Positions 38,100 through 45,790 of a stretch of DNA of 64,000 nt are shown here, piece by piece. The notes under the pieces were generated by a model that was given only the letters and a program-made list of their open reading frames with translations, did no database searches and was not told the origin of the DNA. The position numbers and the translations under genes were made by a program. Location: contig NZ_LJTC01000012.1 in the NCBI RefSeq assembly GCF_001306915.1, positions 67,855-131,854 on the forward strand. Direction: 5' to 3'. This DNA comes from Pseudoalteromonas lipolytica (GTDB lineage: Bacteria; Pseudomonadota; Gammaproteobacteria; Enterobacterales; Alteromonadaceae). Position 1 is the first letter of the stretch; every line of letters begins with the position of its first letter.

Positions 38100-39840
38100 C
38101 AAGCAAAATGGTTTTACCCTAATTACAGTGTTGATCTTGACCAGTATGGCTAGCATAGTGGTGCTTAGTTCGCTACGTGAAAACGTTGTTCAAGAACGTT
38201 TAAGTGGCAACTTTCAAAAGAAATTAAACAGCCGCTTAATGGCTGAAAAAGGTGTGTTTGAACAAGCTAAGTTACTGCAACAAACCTTGAATGATGAAGG
38301 TGTATTAGCGGTTGAAGATTTGATCAGTAAAACCAGTAACGCATCGGGCTCTGGTGTTATTGCTGATGATGCCATTTTTAATGCCAGTTTAAGTCAAAAC
38401 GCTGCTGGTGAGCTTGAAATTGCAAGCTTGGGGCAACGATTTGATGGTGACGCGCAAAGTAACTTAGTCGCCCGTTTTGCAGTACAAGGTGCGAAAGGTA
38501 GTTCTGTTTTCACTAATGCGATGGTGGGCTGTAAGGGAGTCGATTTATCGGGCAGTGGTAGTATCGACAGCTATGATTCGAGTAAAGGCAGCTACGAAGA
38601 AACAAAGTCGAATGATGGTGATGTTTCAACCATTGCTGGCGATTCAGATGTAGTGCTATCGGGTCATTCACCGATAAAGGGCGATGTAAAAGCGACCGGA
38701 GTTATTTACTTAAATGGCTCATCACCAATTATTGGTAATATCCATTCGAACTCCGGTGTTTATATCTCTCCTGGCAGTGGTTTACGTGTAGACGGTAATG
38801 TCTATACCCGTGGTTATTATACCCATCGTGGCGGGACTGTTTCGGGGGTTGTGCGAGCCAATGGTGATGCAAAAATGCAGTGGTCAACATTCATCACGAA
38901 TAGCCAAGGCGAAGCGTTGGATATTATGTATGGCGGTTCAGGCGATTTTAAAGATACCAGCAATAACCAGCAAGATGGTGTGCATTATAGTGATCGTAAA
39001 TTTAACGTGAACCCGAATGTTGAACCGGTAACTGTAGCCGATCCAGCTGCACCTGATTATGACCCTACAAACCCAGATACCAGTTGCGACCCGTTAATTT
39101 TGCCAGAGAAAATGACAGGCATCACAGACCAAGTAAGCAGTTACAGCTCTATTTCTGTAGGTCCTACGCAACAATTTAAGCTTAATACTGAAAAGGGCTA
39201 TTTTAGTCGCGGTGGTAGCCAAGTTATTATGCCAAGCCTTGCTGATGTTTTCTTGTTTAACTCTAAAGCACAGAACCAAGCTAATGGTAGCAATAGCAAA
39301 GAGTATATTTTTGCTCTTGATAGACTCAAAATGACCAGTGACGGCAAAATGGAAGTTTCTGGTGGTGATGTTATTTTATTGATTGATGGTGACTTTTCGA
39401 TGGCGGGGAGCACAACACTGACTATTAAAAAAGACAGTAGTTTAACTGTGTTATTAACCGGAAAAGTCAATATTGGCGCAGGCGCAAAAGTTATTACTGA
39501 GCAAGAAGGATTAACTACTAGTGGTCATCCGTCGTTATCATTCTACTCATCATTTAATGGTGTAAATGGCGTGCAATTTAGCGGTGCTGCGAATTTATAT
39601 GCGGCTATTTATGCCCCTTTGACAACGGTGAAGCTATCGGGAAGTGGTGAGCTGTTTGGTAGTGTACGTGGCTCTACAATTACCGCAACAGGGGGCAGTG
39701 GTGCTCACTATGATGCGGGTTTATTACAAGTACAAAATGGCGGCACGCCTGCTTCTTCGGCACGTATCGTATTTTTAGGTTGGAGCTACAAAACCGCAGA
39801 AACAACTGAAGAAGAAAGCGAAGCATCACCTGCCGAATAA
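38092..39840 (+). CDS. pilX: Very large PilX/GspK-type minor pilin with repetitive beta-rich body
   Basis: 582 residues, GTG start with GGAG upstream. N-terminal PilX_N signal NKQNG^FTLITVLILTS, where residue 5 is Thr instead of Glu, as in tip pilins PilX/GspK that cap the fibre. After the helix come about 430 residues rich in Gly/Ser/Asn with recurring short strands (VDLSGSGSID, VVLSGHSPIKGDV, IYLNGSSPIIGNI, VQFSGAANLY, VKLSGSGELFGS), suggesting a right-handed beta-helix or polymer-forming fold. Only two Cys outside the N-terminus; acidic tail TEEESEASPAE. Typical PilX is about 170-200 residues, so this is a multidomain variant, perhaps a tip adhesin. No pilY1 follows. Confidence 0.8.
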   Translation: MYNKQNGFTLITVLILTSMASIVVLSSLRENVVQERLSGNFQKKLNSRLMAEKGVFEQAKLLQQTLNDEGVLAVEDLISKTSNASGSGVIADDAIFNASLSQNAAGELEIASLGQRFDGDAQSNLVARFAVQGAKGSSVFTNAMVGCKGVDLSGSGSIDSYDSSKGSYEETKSNDGDVSTIAGDSDVVLSGHSPIKGDVKATGVIYLNGSSPIIGNIHSNSGVYISPGSGLRVDGNVYTRGYYTHRGGTVSGVVRANGDAKMQWSTFITNSQGEALDIMYGGSGDFKDTSNNQQDGVHYSDRKFNVNPNVEPVTVADPAAPDYDPTNPDTSCDPLILPEKMTGITDQVSSYSSISVGPTQQFKLNTEKGYFSRGGSQVIMPSLADVFLFNSKAQNQANGSNSKEYIFALDRLKMTSDGKMEVSGGDVILLIDGDFSMAGSTTLTIKKDSSLTVLLTGKVNIGAGAKVITEQEGLTTSGHPSLSFYSSFNGVNGVQFSGAANLYAAIYAPLTTVKLSGSGELFGSVRGSTITATGGSGAHYDAGLLQVQNGGTPASSARIVFLGWSYKTAETTEEESEASPAE

Positions 39841-39909
39841 CGCAAATCCCCAAATAAAATTGTGTAAGCTCAATTATTTGTAGCTTACACAAAAAATTTA
39901 ATTTCATTT

Positions 39910-39938
39910 AAACCTTTTGAATCCCTCCTTACGTCTAA
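39910..39938 (+). promoter_or_regulatory. Possible ECF-type promoter upstream of the sigma gene
   Basis: A sigma-E-like -10 CGTCTAA (39932-39938) lies about 16 bp after an AAACCTT -35-like element (39910-39916), 44 bp before the sigma gene. ECF factors commonly activate their own operon through AAC/TCTAA-type elements. This is a visual match to group consensus only. Confidence 0.4.
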
Positions 39939-39981
39939 TACACTAAATTCACAACAATAATCATAAAGGACAACATCCAGG

Positions 39982-40533
39982 ATGTTGATAGATGCAGAAC
40001 AAGCGTTCGCCCAGCAAAGTGAGCATGCCTTGATAGAGCGCGTAAAAAGCGGTGATCAAGCAGCCTATGCAACACTTTATGAGTTGCATGTGAAGCGGGT
40101 TTATAGCCTATGTTTGCGATTGCTTGCAGACAAAGAGCACGCCGAAGATGCAACACAAGAAGTGTTTGTACAGTTGTGGCACAAAATTGCTAACTTTGAT
40201 GGACGCTCACAATTTTCGACTTGGTTACATAGTGTTACCAGCAATATTGCGATTAGCTACATTCGCAAACATAAAAGCTGGTTTCAAAAAGTAGTGAGTT
40301 TTGAACAAAGCGGTATGGATGAGCAAAGCGCAGCAGATTGCGACGGCTTTAACGGCCTCGACAAATTAGTACTGAGACTACCTGAGCGAGCACGTATGGT
40401 GTTTGTACTCCATGCAATTGAAGGTTATCGCCATGAAGAGATAGCAAGCATGCTTGATATGGCGGTCGGTTCAAGTAAATCGCAATTTCACCGTGCAAGG
40501 CAGTTATTAAAAGAGTGGTATGAAAATGAGTAA
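39982..40533 (+). CDS. RNA polymerase ECF-subfamily sigma factor
   Basis: 183 residues. Region 2 (about 20-90): YELHVKRVYSLCLRLLADKEHAEDATQEVFVQLWHKI with FSTWLHSVTSNIAISYIRK; region 4 (about 120-178): LPERARMVFVLHAIEGYRHEEIASMLDMAVGSSKSQFHRARQLLKEW. No regions 1 or 3, so an ECF factor of the RpoE-like kind. An anti-sigma-like membrane gene overlaps its 3' end, so its activity is probably held by that protein. Two Cys are present, but I see no ZAS motif. Confidence 0.9.
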   Translation: MLIDAEQAFAQQSEHALIERVKSGDQAAYATLYELHVKRVYSLCLRLLADKEHAEDATQEVFVQLWHKIANFDGRSQFSTWLHSVTSNIAISYIRKHKSWFQKVVSFEQSGMDEQSAADCDGFNGLDKLVLRLPERARMVFVLHAIEGYRHEEIASMLDMAVGSSKSQFHRARQLLKEWYENE

Positions 40534-41005
40534 GCCAGAATTTGAACAATTTTTAAATGACTCGCTTAACCATAAGCAAGATATTAGCCCAGACAAAGAT
40601 CTCTGGCCCGGTGTTGAGCGAGCAATTGCAACAGGGCAACCAGAGCAAACTGAGAAGCCAAACCATGGCTGGAATAAACTCGCTGCAGTTGCCGCTTGTT
40701 GTATTGCCGCACTATTGACCGTACAGCTTTTTGTTGGCCAAGGTGAGCCAAATAGCATGATGGCAATGAGCGATTATTTTACTAAGCAAAAGCAAGGTTT
40801 GTTGGTGCAGTATCAAAATCAACCTGCACTAACCGATAACTGGCAGCAACAACTAAAAGAGTTAGAAGAAGCCGAAAGTGCCATTAAGCAAGCACTTGAG
40901 AATGAACCTGAAAACCCAGCTTTATTACAAATGCTGTCGCAGGTTTATCAGCAACAACTGGACTTAATTAACAAGGTGCATGCACCGAAGTGGCAAACGA
41001 TTTAG
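40526..41005 (+). CDS. Putative membrane anti-sigma factor
   Basis: 159 residues from ATG 40526, overlapping the sigma stop by 8 bp. N-terminal cytoplasmic part carries the DLWPGVERAI motif (Asp-x-Trp-Pro) found in a group of anti-sigma proteins; one membrane helix at about 54-72 (LAAVAACCIAALLTVQLFV); C-terminal periplasmic helical/coiled-coil part (WQQQLKELEEAESAIKQALENEP). The topology and operon position, not sequence identity, make it an anti-sigma candidate. Confidence 0.75.
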   Translation: MSKPEFEQFLNDSLNHKQDISPDKDLWPGVERAIATGQPEQTEKPNHGWNKLAAVAACCIAALLTVQLFVGQGEPNSMMAMSDYFTKQKQGLLVQYQNQPALTDNWQQQLKELEEAESAIKQALENEPENPALLQMLSQVYQQQLDLINKVHAPKWQTI

Positions 41006-41016
41006 GAGTGACAATT

Positions 41017-41958
41017 ATGAAATTACTAGCCTTAACTTTAGGATTACTGCCACTGATGGCAATGGCAGGACAAACCATTAATGAACAAATTGATGTACCT
41101 GCAAATAAACGCATTTTTATTGAAAACCAACGTGGTGATGTACGCATTGAAGGGTGGGATAAACCACAACTTAAAATCGAAGGTGAGCTTGACGATAAAG
41201 CACAAGGCTATCGTTTAGAGGTTGAAGGCAGCCGTGTTGAATTTATCGTAAAAATGCCGCGTAACTTAGGTGGCTGGAATAGTGGTGACGGTTCTCGTTT
41301 AACCATTTACATGCCAAAAAGCAGTGAGCTTGAATTTGCTGGGGTGAATGTCACAGTTAGTGCTAAAGAGCTTGAAGCGGGCGCAGAGATTGATACCGTC
41401 AACGGTGATATCACAGTGCAAGATATTCGCGGCAACATGAGCTTTGAAACGGTCAATGGCGATGTAAATGCCCACGACTTAAACGGTGATATTCGCTTTG
41501 AAACCGTTAATGGTGAAATTAACGATAAAAACTCACAAGGTGCTTTACGCTTTACCGCGGTGAATGGCGACATTAAGTCAAAAACCAAAGCACAAGATGT
41601 GCGTCTTGAAAACGTAAACGGTGATATCGACTTTGCTTTTGATGCAATTAAAAAACTGCGCATCAATACTGTAAATGGTGAAGCAGAAGTACACATCAAT
41701 AAGCTGCTAGCAGATGCCAATATTCGTTTTGAATCAGTCAGTGGTGATGCCGAGTTTTACTTCCCTGCAGATGTATCGGCAACGTTTGAAATTGAAGCTC
41801 ACGCTAACGGTAAAATCGTTAATGAGCTTAGTGATGACAGAGCAACGAAGGCGAAATACGGCCCATCTAGCGACTTAGAATTTAGTATTAACGGTGGGGA
41901 TGCTGATATAGAAATGGATACGATTAGCGGACGCATTGAACTTCGTAAACAGAAATAA
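41017..41958 (+). CDS. DUF4097-like periplasmic beta-repeat protein
   Basis: 313 residues from ATG 41017 with AGGAG upstream; signal peptide cleaved near residue 17 (LMAMA-G). The middle is a run of V-N-G-D/E repeats with VNG at residues 128, 146, 164, 182, 200 and 219, an 18-residue period, then VSG at 240, expected to form a beta-solenoid. Such DUF4097/DUF2807 adhesin-like proteins often sit beside sigma/anti-sigma pairs with unknown function. Last gene of the three-gene unit. Confidence 0.82.
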   Translation: MKLLALTLGLLPLMAMAGQTINEQIDVPANKRIFIENQRGDVRIEGWDKPQLKIEGELDDKAQGYRLEVEGSRVEFIVKMPRNLGGWNSGDGSRLTIYMPKSSELEFAGVNVTVSAKELEAGAEIDTVNGDITVQDIRGNMSFETVNGDVNAHDLNGDIRFETVNGEINDKNSQGALRFTAVNGDIKSKTKAQDVRLENVNGDIDFAFDAIKKLRINTVNGEAEVHINKLLADANIRFESVSGDAEFYFPADVSATFEIEAHANGKIVNELSDDRATKAKYGPSSDLEFSINGGDADIEMDTISGRIELRKQK

Positions 41959-41982
41959 CGATTACAGTTCACTCAATTACAA

Positions 41983-42007
41983 TAAAGCGGGAAGTTTTCC
42001 CGCTTTA
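41983..42007 (+). terminator. Terminator-like hairpin after the sigma operon
   Basis: Stem taaagcgggaa (41983-41993) with ttcccgcttta (41997-42007), 3-base loop, lacking a real T tract downstream. It probably marks the end of the sigma operon before dnaB. Confidence 0.55.
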
Positions 42008-42069
42008 CTATTTGCAGAGCCTTAGCAAGTAGATAGAATAGAGCCATTCAATTTTAGTTTTGTGATGTT

Positions 42070-43449
42070 ATGGCCAAACCAGATAAGCAAGTCGATACGT
42101 TAAAAGTCCCTCCCCATTCAATTGAAGCTGAGCAATCTGTTTTAGGTGGTTTAATGCTTGATAATCAAGCGTTTGACCGTGTTGCTGAGTTAGTGGTTGC
42201 GCAGGATTTTTATACCCGCACCCATAAGCTCATTTTTGAAGCAATGGTGAATCTTGCTGAAGGGGGTGATCCAATCGATTTGATCACTATTTCTGAGAGC
42301 TTAGAGAAAAACAATCAGTTAAGTAGTGTTGGTGGTTTTGCCTACCTTGCTGAAATTGCCAAGAACACGCCAAGTGCGGCGAACATTGATGCTTACGCGA
42401 ATATCGTACGAGAGCGTGCTGTTATTCGTGAAATGATTGGTGTTGCAAACGAAATTGCAGAAGCTGGCTTTAGCCCCGAGGGGCGTACTAGTCATGACCT
42501 GCTCGATTTTGCTGAAAGTAAAGTATTCAAAATTGCTGAGCAGCGTAGTAAAAGCACTGAAGGCCCACAAAACTTACACAGTATCTTAGAAAAAACCGTT
42601 GATAAGATTGAAGAGCTTTATCAGTCGCCACAAGATGGTGTGACAGGTGTAAGTACCGGCTATACCGATCTGGATAAAATGACGGCGGGTATGCAGCCTT
42701 CTGACCTTATCATTGTGGCGGCACGTCCATCGATGGGTAAAACAACCTTTGCGATGAACTTAGCCGAACACGCCGCTATGACCCAAGACAAGCCTGTACT
42801 TATTTACTCATTAGAGATGCCTTCAGAGCAAATCATGATGAGGATGCTAGCATCGCTAGGTCGTATTAACCAAACTAAGGTGCGTACCGGCCAGCTAGAT
42901 GATGACGATTGGGCGCGCCTGTCGTCAACCATGGGCTTGTTGATGGAAAAAGGTAAGATGTATGTTGATGATGCATCGGGCCTAACACCAACAGATGTGC
43001 GTTCACGTGCACGTCGTATTGCCCGTGACCATGGCGGTATTAGTATGATCATGGTCGATTACTTGCAGCTAATGCGTGTGCCAAGCTTGTCGGATAACCG
43101 TACCTTAGAGATCGCTGAAATCTCTCGTTCATTAAAAGCACTGGCAAAAGAACTGCAGTGTCCGGTTATTGCACTATCGCAGCTTAACCGTACCCTAGAG
43201 CAACGTGCCGATAAACGCCCAATCAACTCCGACTTACGTGAATCAGGCTCAATCGAGCAGGATGCCGACTTAATCATGTTTATTTACCGTGATGAAGTAT
43301 ATAACGAAGACAGTGCAGAAAAAGGCGTGGCCGAAATCATCATAGGTAAGCAACGTAACGGCCCAATCGGTAAAGTACGTTTAACCTTCCAAGGTCAATT
43401 CTCGCGTTTTGATAACTACGCGGGTCCAGCTATGGACGACGAATACTAA
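42070..43449 (+). CDS. dnaB: Replicative DNA helicase DnaB
   Basis: Hexameric 5'-3' helicase at the fork, 459 residues. N-terminal DnaG-interacting domain (PPHSIEAEQSVLGGLMLDNQAF), linker, RecA-type motor with Walker A ARPSMGKTTFAMN, Walker B IMVDYLQL, and arginine-finger region NSDLRESGSIEQDADLIMF. No intein. alr overlaps by 1 bp, giving the conserved dnaB-alr pair. Confidence 0.97.
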   Translation: MAKPDKQVDTLKVPPHSIEAEQSVLGGLMLDNQAFDRVAELVVAQDFYTRTHKLIFEAMVNLAEGGDPIDLITISESLEKNNQLSSVGGFAYLAEIAKNTPSAANIDAYANIVRERAVIREMIGVANEIAEAGFSPEGRTSHDLLDFAESKVFKIAEQRSKSTEGPQNLHSILEKTVDKIEELYQSPQDGVTGVSTGYTDLDKMTAGMQPSDLIIVAARPSMGKTTFAMNLAEHAAMTQDKPVLIYSLEMPSEQIMMRMLASLGRINQTKVRTGQLDDDDWARLSSTMGLLMEKGKMYVDDASGLTPTDVRSRARRIARDHGGISMIMVDYLQLMRVPSLSDNRTLEIAEISRSLKALAKELQCPVIALSQLNRTLEQRADKRPINSDLRESGSIEQDADLIMFIYRDEVYNEDSAEKGVAEIIIGKQRNGPIGKVRLTFQGQFSRFDNYAGPAMDDEY

Positions 43450-44528
43450 TGCGCTTAGCCATTGCCGAAATCAACCTACAAGCACTTGCTCATAATTTAG
43501 CGCAAGTGAAGCGCTTTGCGCCTGGTTGCAAAGTAATGGCGGTGCTTAAAGCCAATGCCTATGGCCATGGCTTAGTTAAAATTGCCCAATACCTAAATGA
43601 TGCCGACGCATTTGCGGTTGCGCGAATAGACGAAGCGTTAGCGCTACGTGCAGGTGGACTGACAAAACCGATTGTACTGCTTGAGGGGTTTTTTCATCAA
43701 GATGATTTACCTATCTTGCTTGCCAATAACTTTCAAACCATTATTCATGATGAAAATCAGCTCGCAACGCTTGAAAACACAAGCCTTGATGCACCAATTG
43801 CATGCTGGTTAAAGGTGAATACGGGGATGCATCGATTGGGTATTGCGCCATCGCAATTTGAGTCTTTCTACAGTCGCTTAAAAGCAAGCCAGAATGCCCG
43901 TGATGACATTAAGTTAATGACGCATTTCTCGTGCGCCGATGACATCAATGATGAAAAAACCGCTCAGCAAATTGCCTTATTTAATTCATTGGCAGATGGC
44001 AAAAACGAACAGCATTGCCTTGCAAATTCTGCTGGCATTATTGCTTGGCCAAAAGGCCATGGTGAGTGGATACGCCCTGGCTTGATGCTTTATGGCGTAT
44101 CACCGATGCTTAATGGTGTAGGGCAACAGCACGGATTAGAGCCTGTTATGCGTTTAACAACGCGAGTTATCGCGATACGCGATGTTGATGCCGATCAGTG
44201 TGTTGGCTATGGCGGACGCTGGCATAGCGATAAACCGACTAAGCTTGCGGTGGTTGCGATGGGCTATGGGGATGGTTATCCACGCCATGCCGAGCAGGGC
44301 ACGCCTGTGGTTATCAAATCACAACGCTATGGTATTGTTGGTAGTGTGGCGATGGATATGATCACGGTGGATATTGGTGATAACCGCGACAACATAAAAG
44401 TGGGTGATGAGGTGATCATGTGGGGGCCAGAGCTTCCCGTTGAAGAGATTGCCCAGTGCGCAACAACCATACCTTACGAATTACTCTGTAATATCACCCC
44501 ACGAGTCAGCTACGAGTATCAAGAGTAA
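43449..44528 (+). CDS. alr: Alanine racemase
   Basis: PLP enzyme making D-alanine for peptidoglycan, 359 residues. PLP lysine is Lys34 in VLKANAYGHG; the second catalytic base Tyr lies in the C-terminal beta domain around GYGGRW; CADDIND and RPGLMLYGVSP are family blocks. One-base TAATG overlap with dnaB. Confidence 0.96.
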   Translation: MRLAIAEINLQALAHNLAQVKRFAPGCKVMAVLKANAYGHGLVKIAQYLNDADAFAVARIDEALALRAGGLTKPIVLLEGFFHQDDLPILLANNFQTIIHDENQLATLENTSLDAPIACWLKVNTGMHRLGIAPSQFESFYSRLKASQNARDDIKLMTHFSCADDINDEKTAQQIALFNSLADGKNEQHCLANSAGIIAWPKGHGEWIRPGLMLYGVSPMLNGVGQQHGLEPVMRLTTRVIAIRDVDADQCVGYGGRWHSDKPTKLAVVAMGYGDGYPRHAEQGTPVVIKSQRYGIVGSVAMDMITVDIGDNRDNIKVGDEVIMWGPELPVEEIAQCATTIPYELLCNITPRVSYEYQE

Positions 44529-44533
44529 CTTTG

Positions 44534-44773
44534 TTACTCTTTAATAAAATACACGTCACTGAAACCCATTCGTGCGAATTCTTGGTCACGAAAGTTACGT
44601 ACTGCTGCAGAGCCTTTTGAAGTCATTTCGACTTGCTGTTCCATCTTTAAGTAATTAGTTAAATCAATGCCTTCAGCCGCTGCGATCGCATGGTACATAT
44701 CGCGGTATTTATCTTTTGCAAAATTGATTTCGCGAGGCTGGTTTTTAAATTTGTAAGTGATGCGGCGTGCCAT
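44534..44773 (-). CDS. Small conserved protein, DUF2960-like
   Basis: 79 residues, soluble, no signal or membrane segment; N-terminus MARRITYKFKNQPREINFAKDKYRDMY, C-terminus RDQEFARMGFSDVYFIKE. I believe it fits DUF2960, a short gammaproteobacterial family of unknown function, but this is from memory of the family's look. Convergent with alr (6 bp between stops) and divergent from the thiamine-type cluster. Confidence 0.7.
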   Translation of the reverse strand: MARRITYKFKNQPREINFAKDKYRDMYHAIAAAEGIDLTNYLKMEQQVEMTSKGSAAVRNFRDQEFARMGFSDVYFIKE

Positions 44774-44888
44774 AATGAATCCTCAATGTTTATCGGGGCT
44801 GATTTTACACTAAAAAATAACCATAGCCATGACTTGTTAGTACAAGCGGGTTACAATGCAATACTTTTTAAAGACTCGGTAACTCATA

Positions 44889-45146
44889 ATGAAACTTTCA
44901 GTAGAGATCAGTAAGTACCCACTACATCAAGACTACATTCCGTTTATCAAAGGTTTTATTGACCGTGTAAACAGATATGAAGGGCTTAAAGTGATCACCA
45001 ACACCTTATCTACTCAGATTTTTGGTGACTATGATTTAGTGATGTCTGTACTTAATACTGAAATCAAACGTTCTTATGAAGAGTTTGGTAAAGCTATTTT
45101 CGTCTGTAAATTCTTACATGGTGACTTGTCGCCTAGCGAAGACTAA
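44889..45146 (+). CDS. YkoF-like thiamine/HMP-binding protein
   Basis: 85-residue ferredoxin-like-fold protein: LSVEISKYPLHQDYIPFIKGFIDR, TNTLSTQIFGDYDLVMSVL. These blocks fit the YkoF family, whose Bacillus member binds thiamine and hydroxymethylpyrimidine. The family name is strengthened by the PnuC-like and kinase genes that follow. No signal peptide, so it acts in the cytoplasm. I see no TPP riboswitch upstream. Confidence 0.78.
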   Translation: MKLSVEISKYPLHQDYIPFIKGFIDRVNRYEGLKVITNTLSTQIFGDYDLVMSVLNTEIKRSYEEFGKAIFVCKFLHGDLSPSED

Positions 45147-45166
45147 AGCCTACAGTAGCGCGTGTT

Positions 45167-45790
45167 ATGGAATTTTTAAACGAAACCTTCTCAGGCTTTA
45201 CTGCCATGTCGCATTGGGAATATATTGCCGTTGCTTTATCGGTGGCGTATTTGCTGTTAGCGATTAAAGAAAGCTTATGGTGTTGGCCTGCCGCGTTTGT
45301 AAGCACCTTTATTTATACCGTAATGTACTGGAATGGCGCACTGTTGATGGAGTCGCTCCTGAATTTTTACTACATGTATATGGCGGTATATGGTTGGGTC
45401 GTTTGGCGCAGGGGCGTGGACAATAAAGATCATCTGCCCATTATTTCATGGTCGTTAAAGCGCCATGCGGTGATTTTGCTTGCCACCTCACTGGCCTCAG
45501 TTGCCATTGGTTTTGTGATGACCAATTACACTCACGCTGATTTTGCTTATCTAGACAGCTTTACCACCTGTTTTGCGGTGGTGACAACCTACCTTGTTGC
45601 CAAGAAGGTGCTGGAAAACTGGTTGTACTGGATTGTAATTGATGCAGCATCTATGTATCTGTACTTTGAAAAAGGGTATTACCCAACCTTAGTACTTTTC
45701 GTGTTTTACACCATTATGGCCGCATGGGGCTTTAAAACTTGGTATGAAGAATACGAGCAGCATCAGGCTAAGCCGCTTGCACAGCTATAG
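45167..45790 (+). CDS. PnuC-family vitamin transporter, probably thiamine (PnuT-like)
   Basis: 207 residues with about seven membrane helices and PnuC-family blocks WCWPAAFVSTFIYTVMYWNGAL, NFYYMYMAVYGWVVWRRG and the C-terminal YPTLVLFVFYTIMAAWGFKTW. PnuC proteins move nicotinamide riboside; PnuT relatives in Shewanella move thiamine, trapped by a kinase. Its neighbours (YkoF-like protein and kinase-fold phosphotransferase) point to thiamine. Substrate is an inference. Confidence 0.8.
   Translation: MEFLNETFSGFTAMSHWEYIAVALSVAYLLLAIKESLWCWPAAFVSTFIYTVMYWNGALLMESLLNFYYMYMAVYGWVVWRRGVDNKDHLPIISWSLKRHAVILLATSLASVAIGFVMTNYTHADFAYLDSFTTCFAVVTTYLVAKKVLENWLYWIVIDAASMYLYFEKGYYPTLVLFVFYTIMAAWGFKTWYEEYEQHQAKPLAQL

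Noticed and set aside
41398..41760. 54-bp period mistaken for a CRISPR array or tandem DNA repeat
   Set aside because: The period lies within an open frame with a signal peptide and is conserved at protein, not DNA level; there are no identical repeats or spacers, and no cas genes.
44774..44888. TPP riboswitch before the thiamine-type cluster
   Set aside because: The 115-bp gap lacks the conserved CTGAGA and other thi-box elements and is too short for the full fold plus expression platform.
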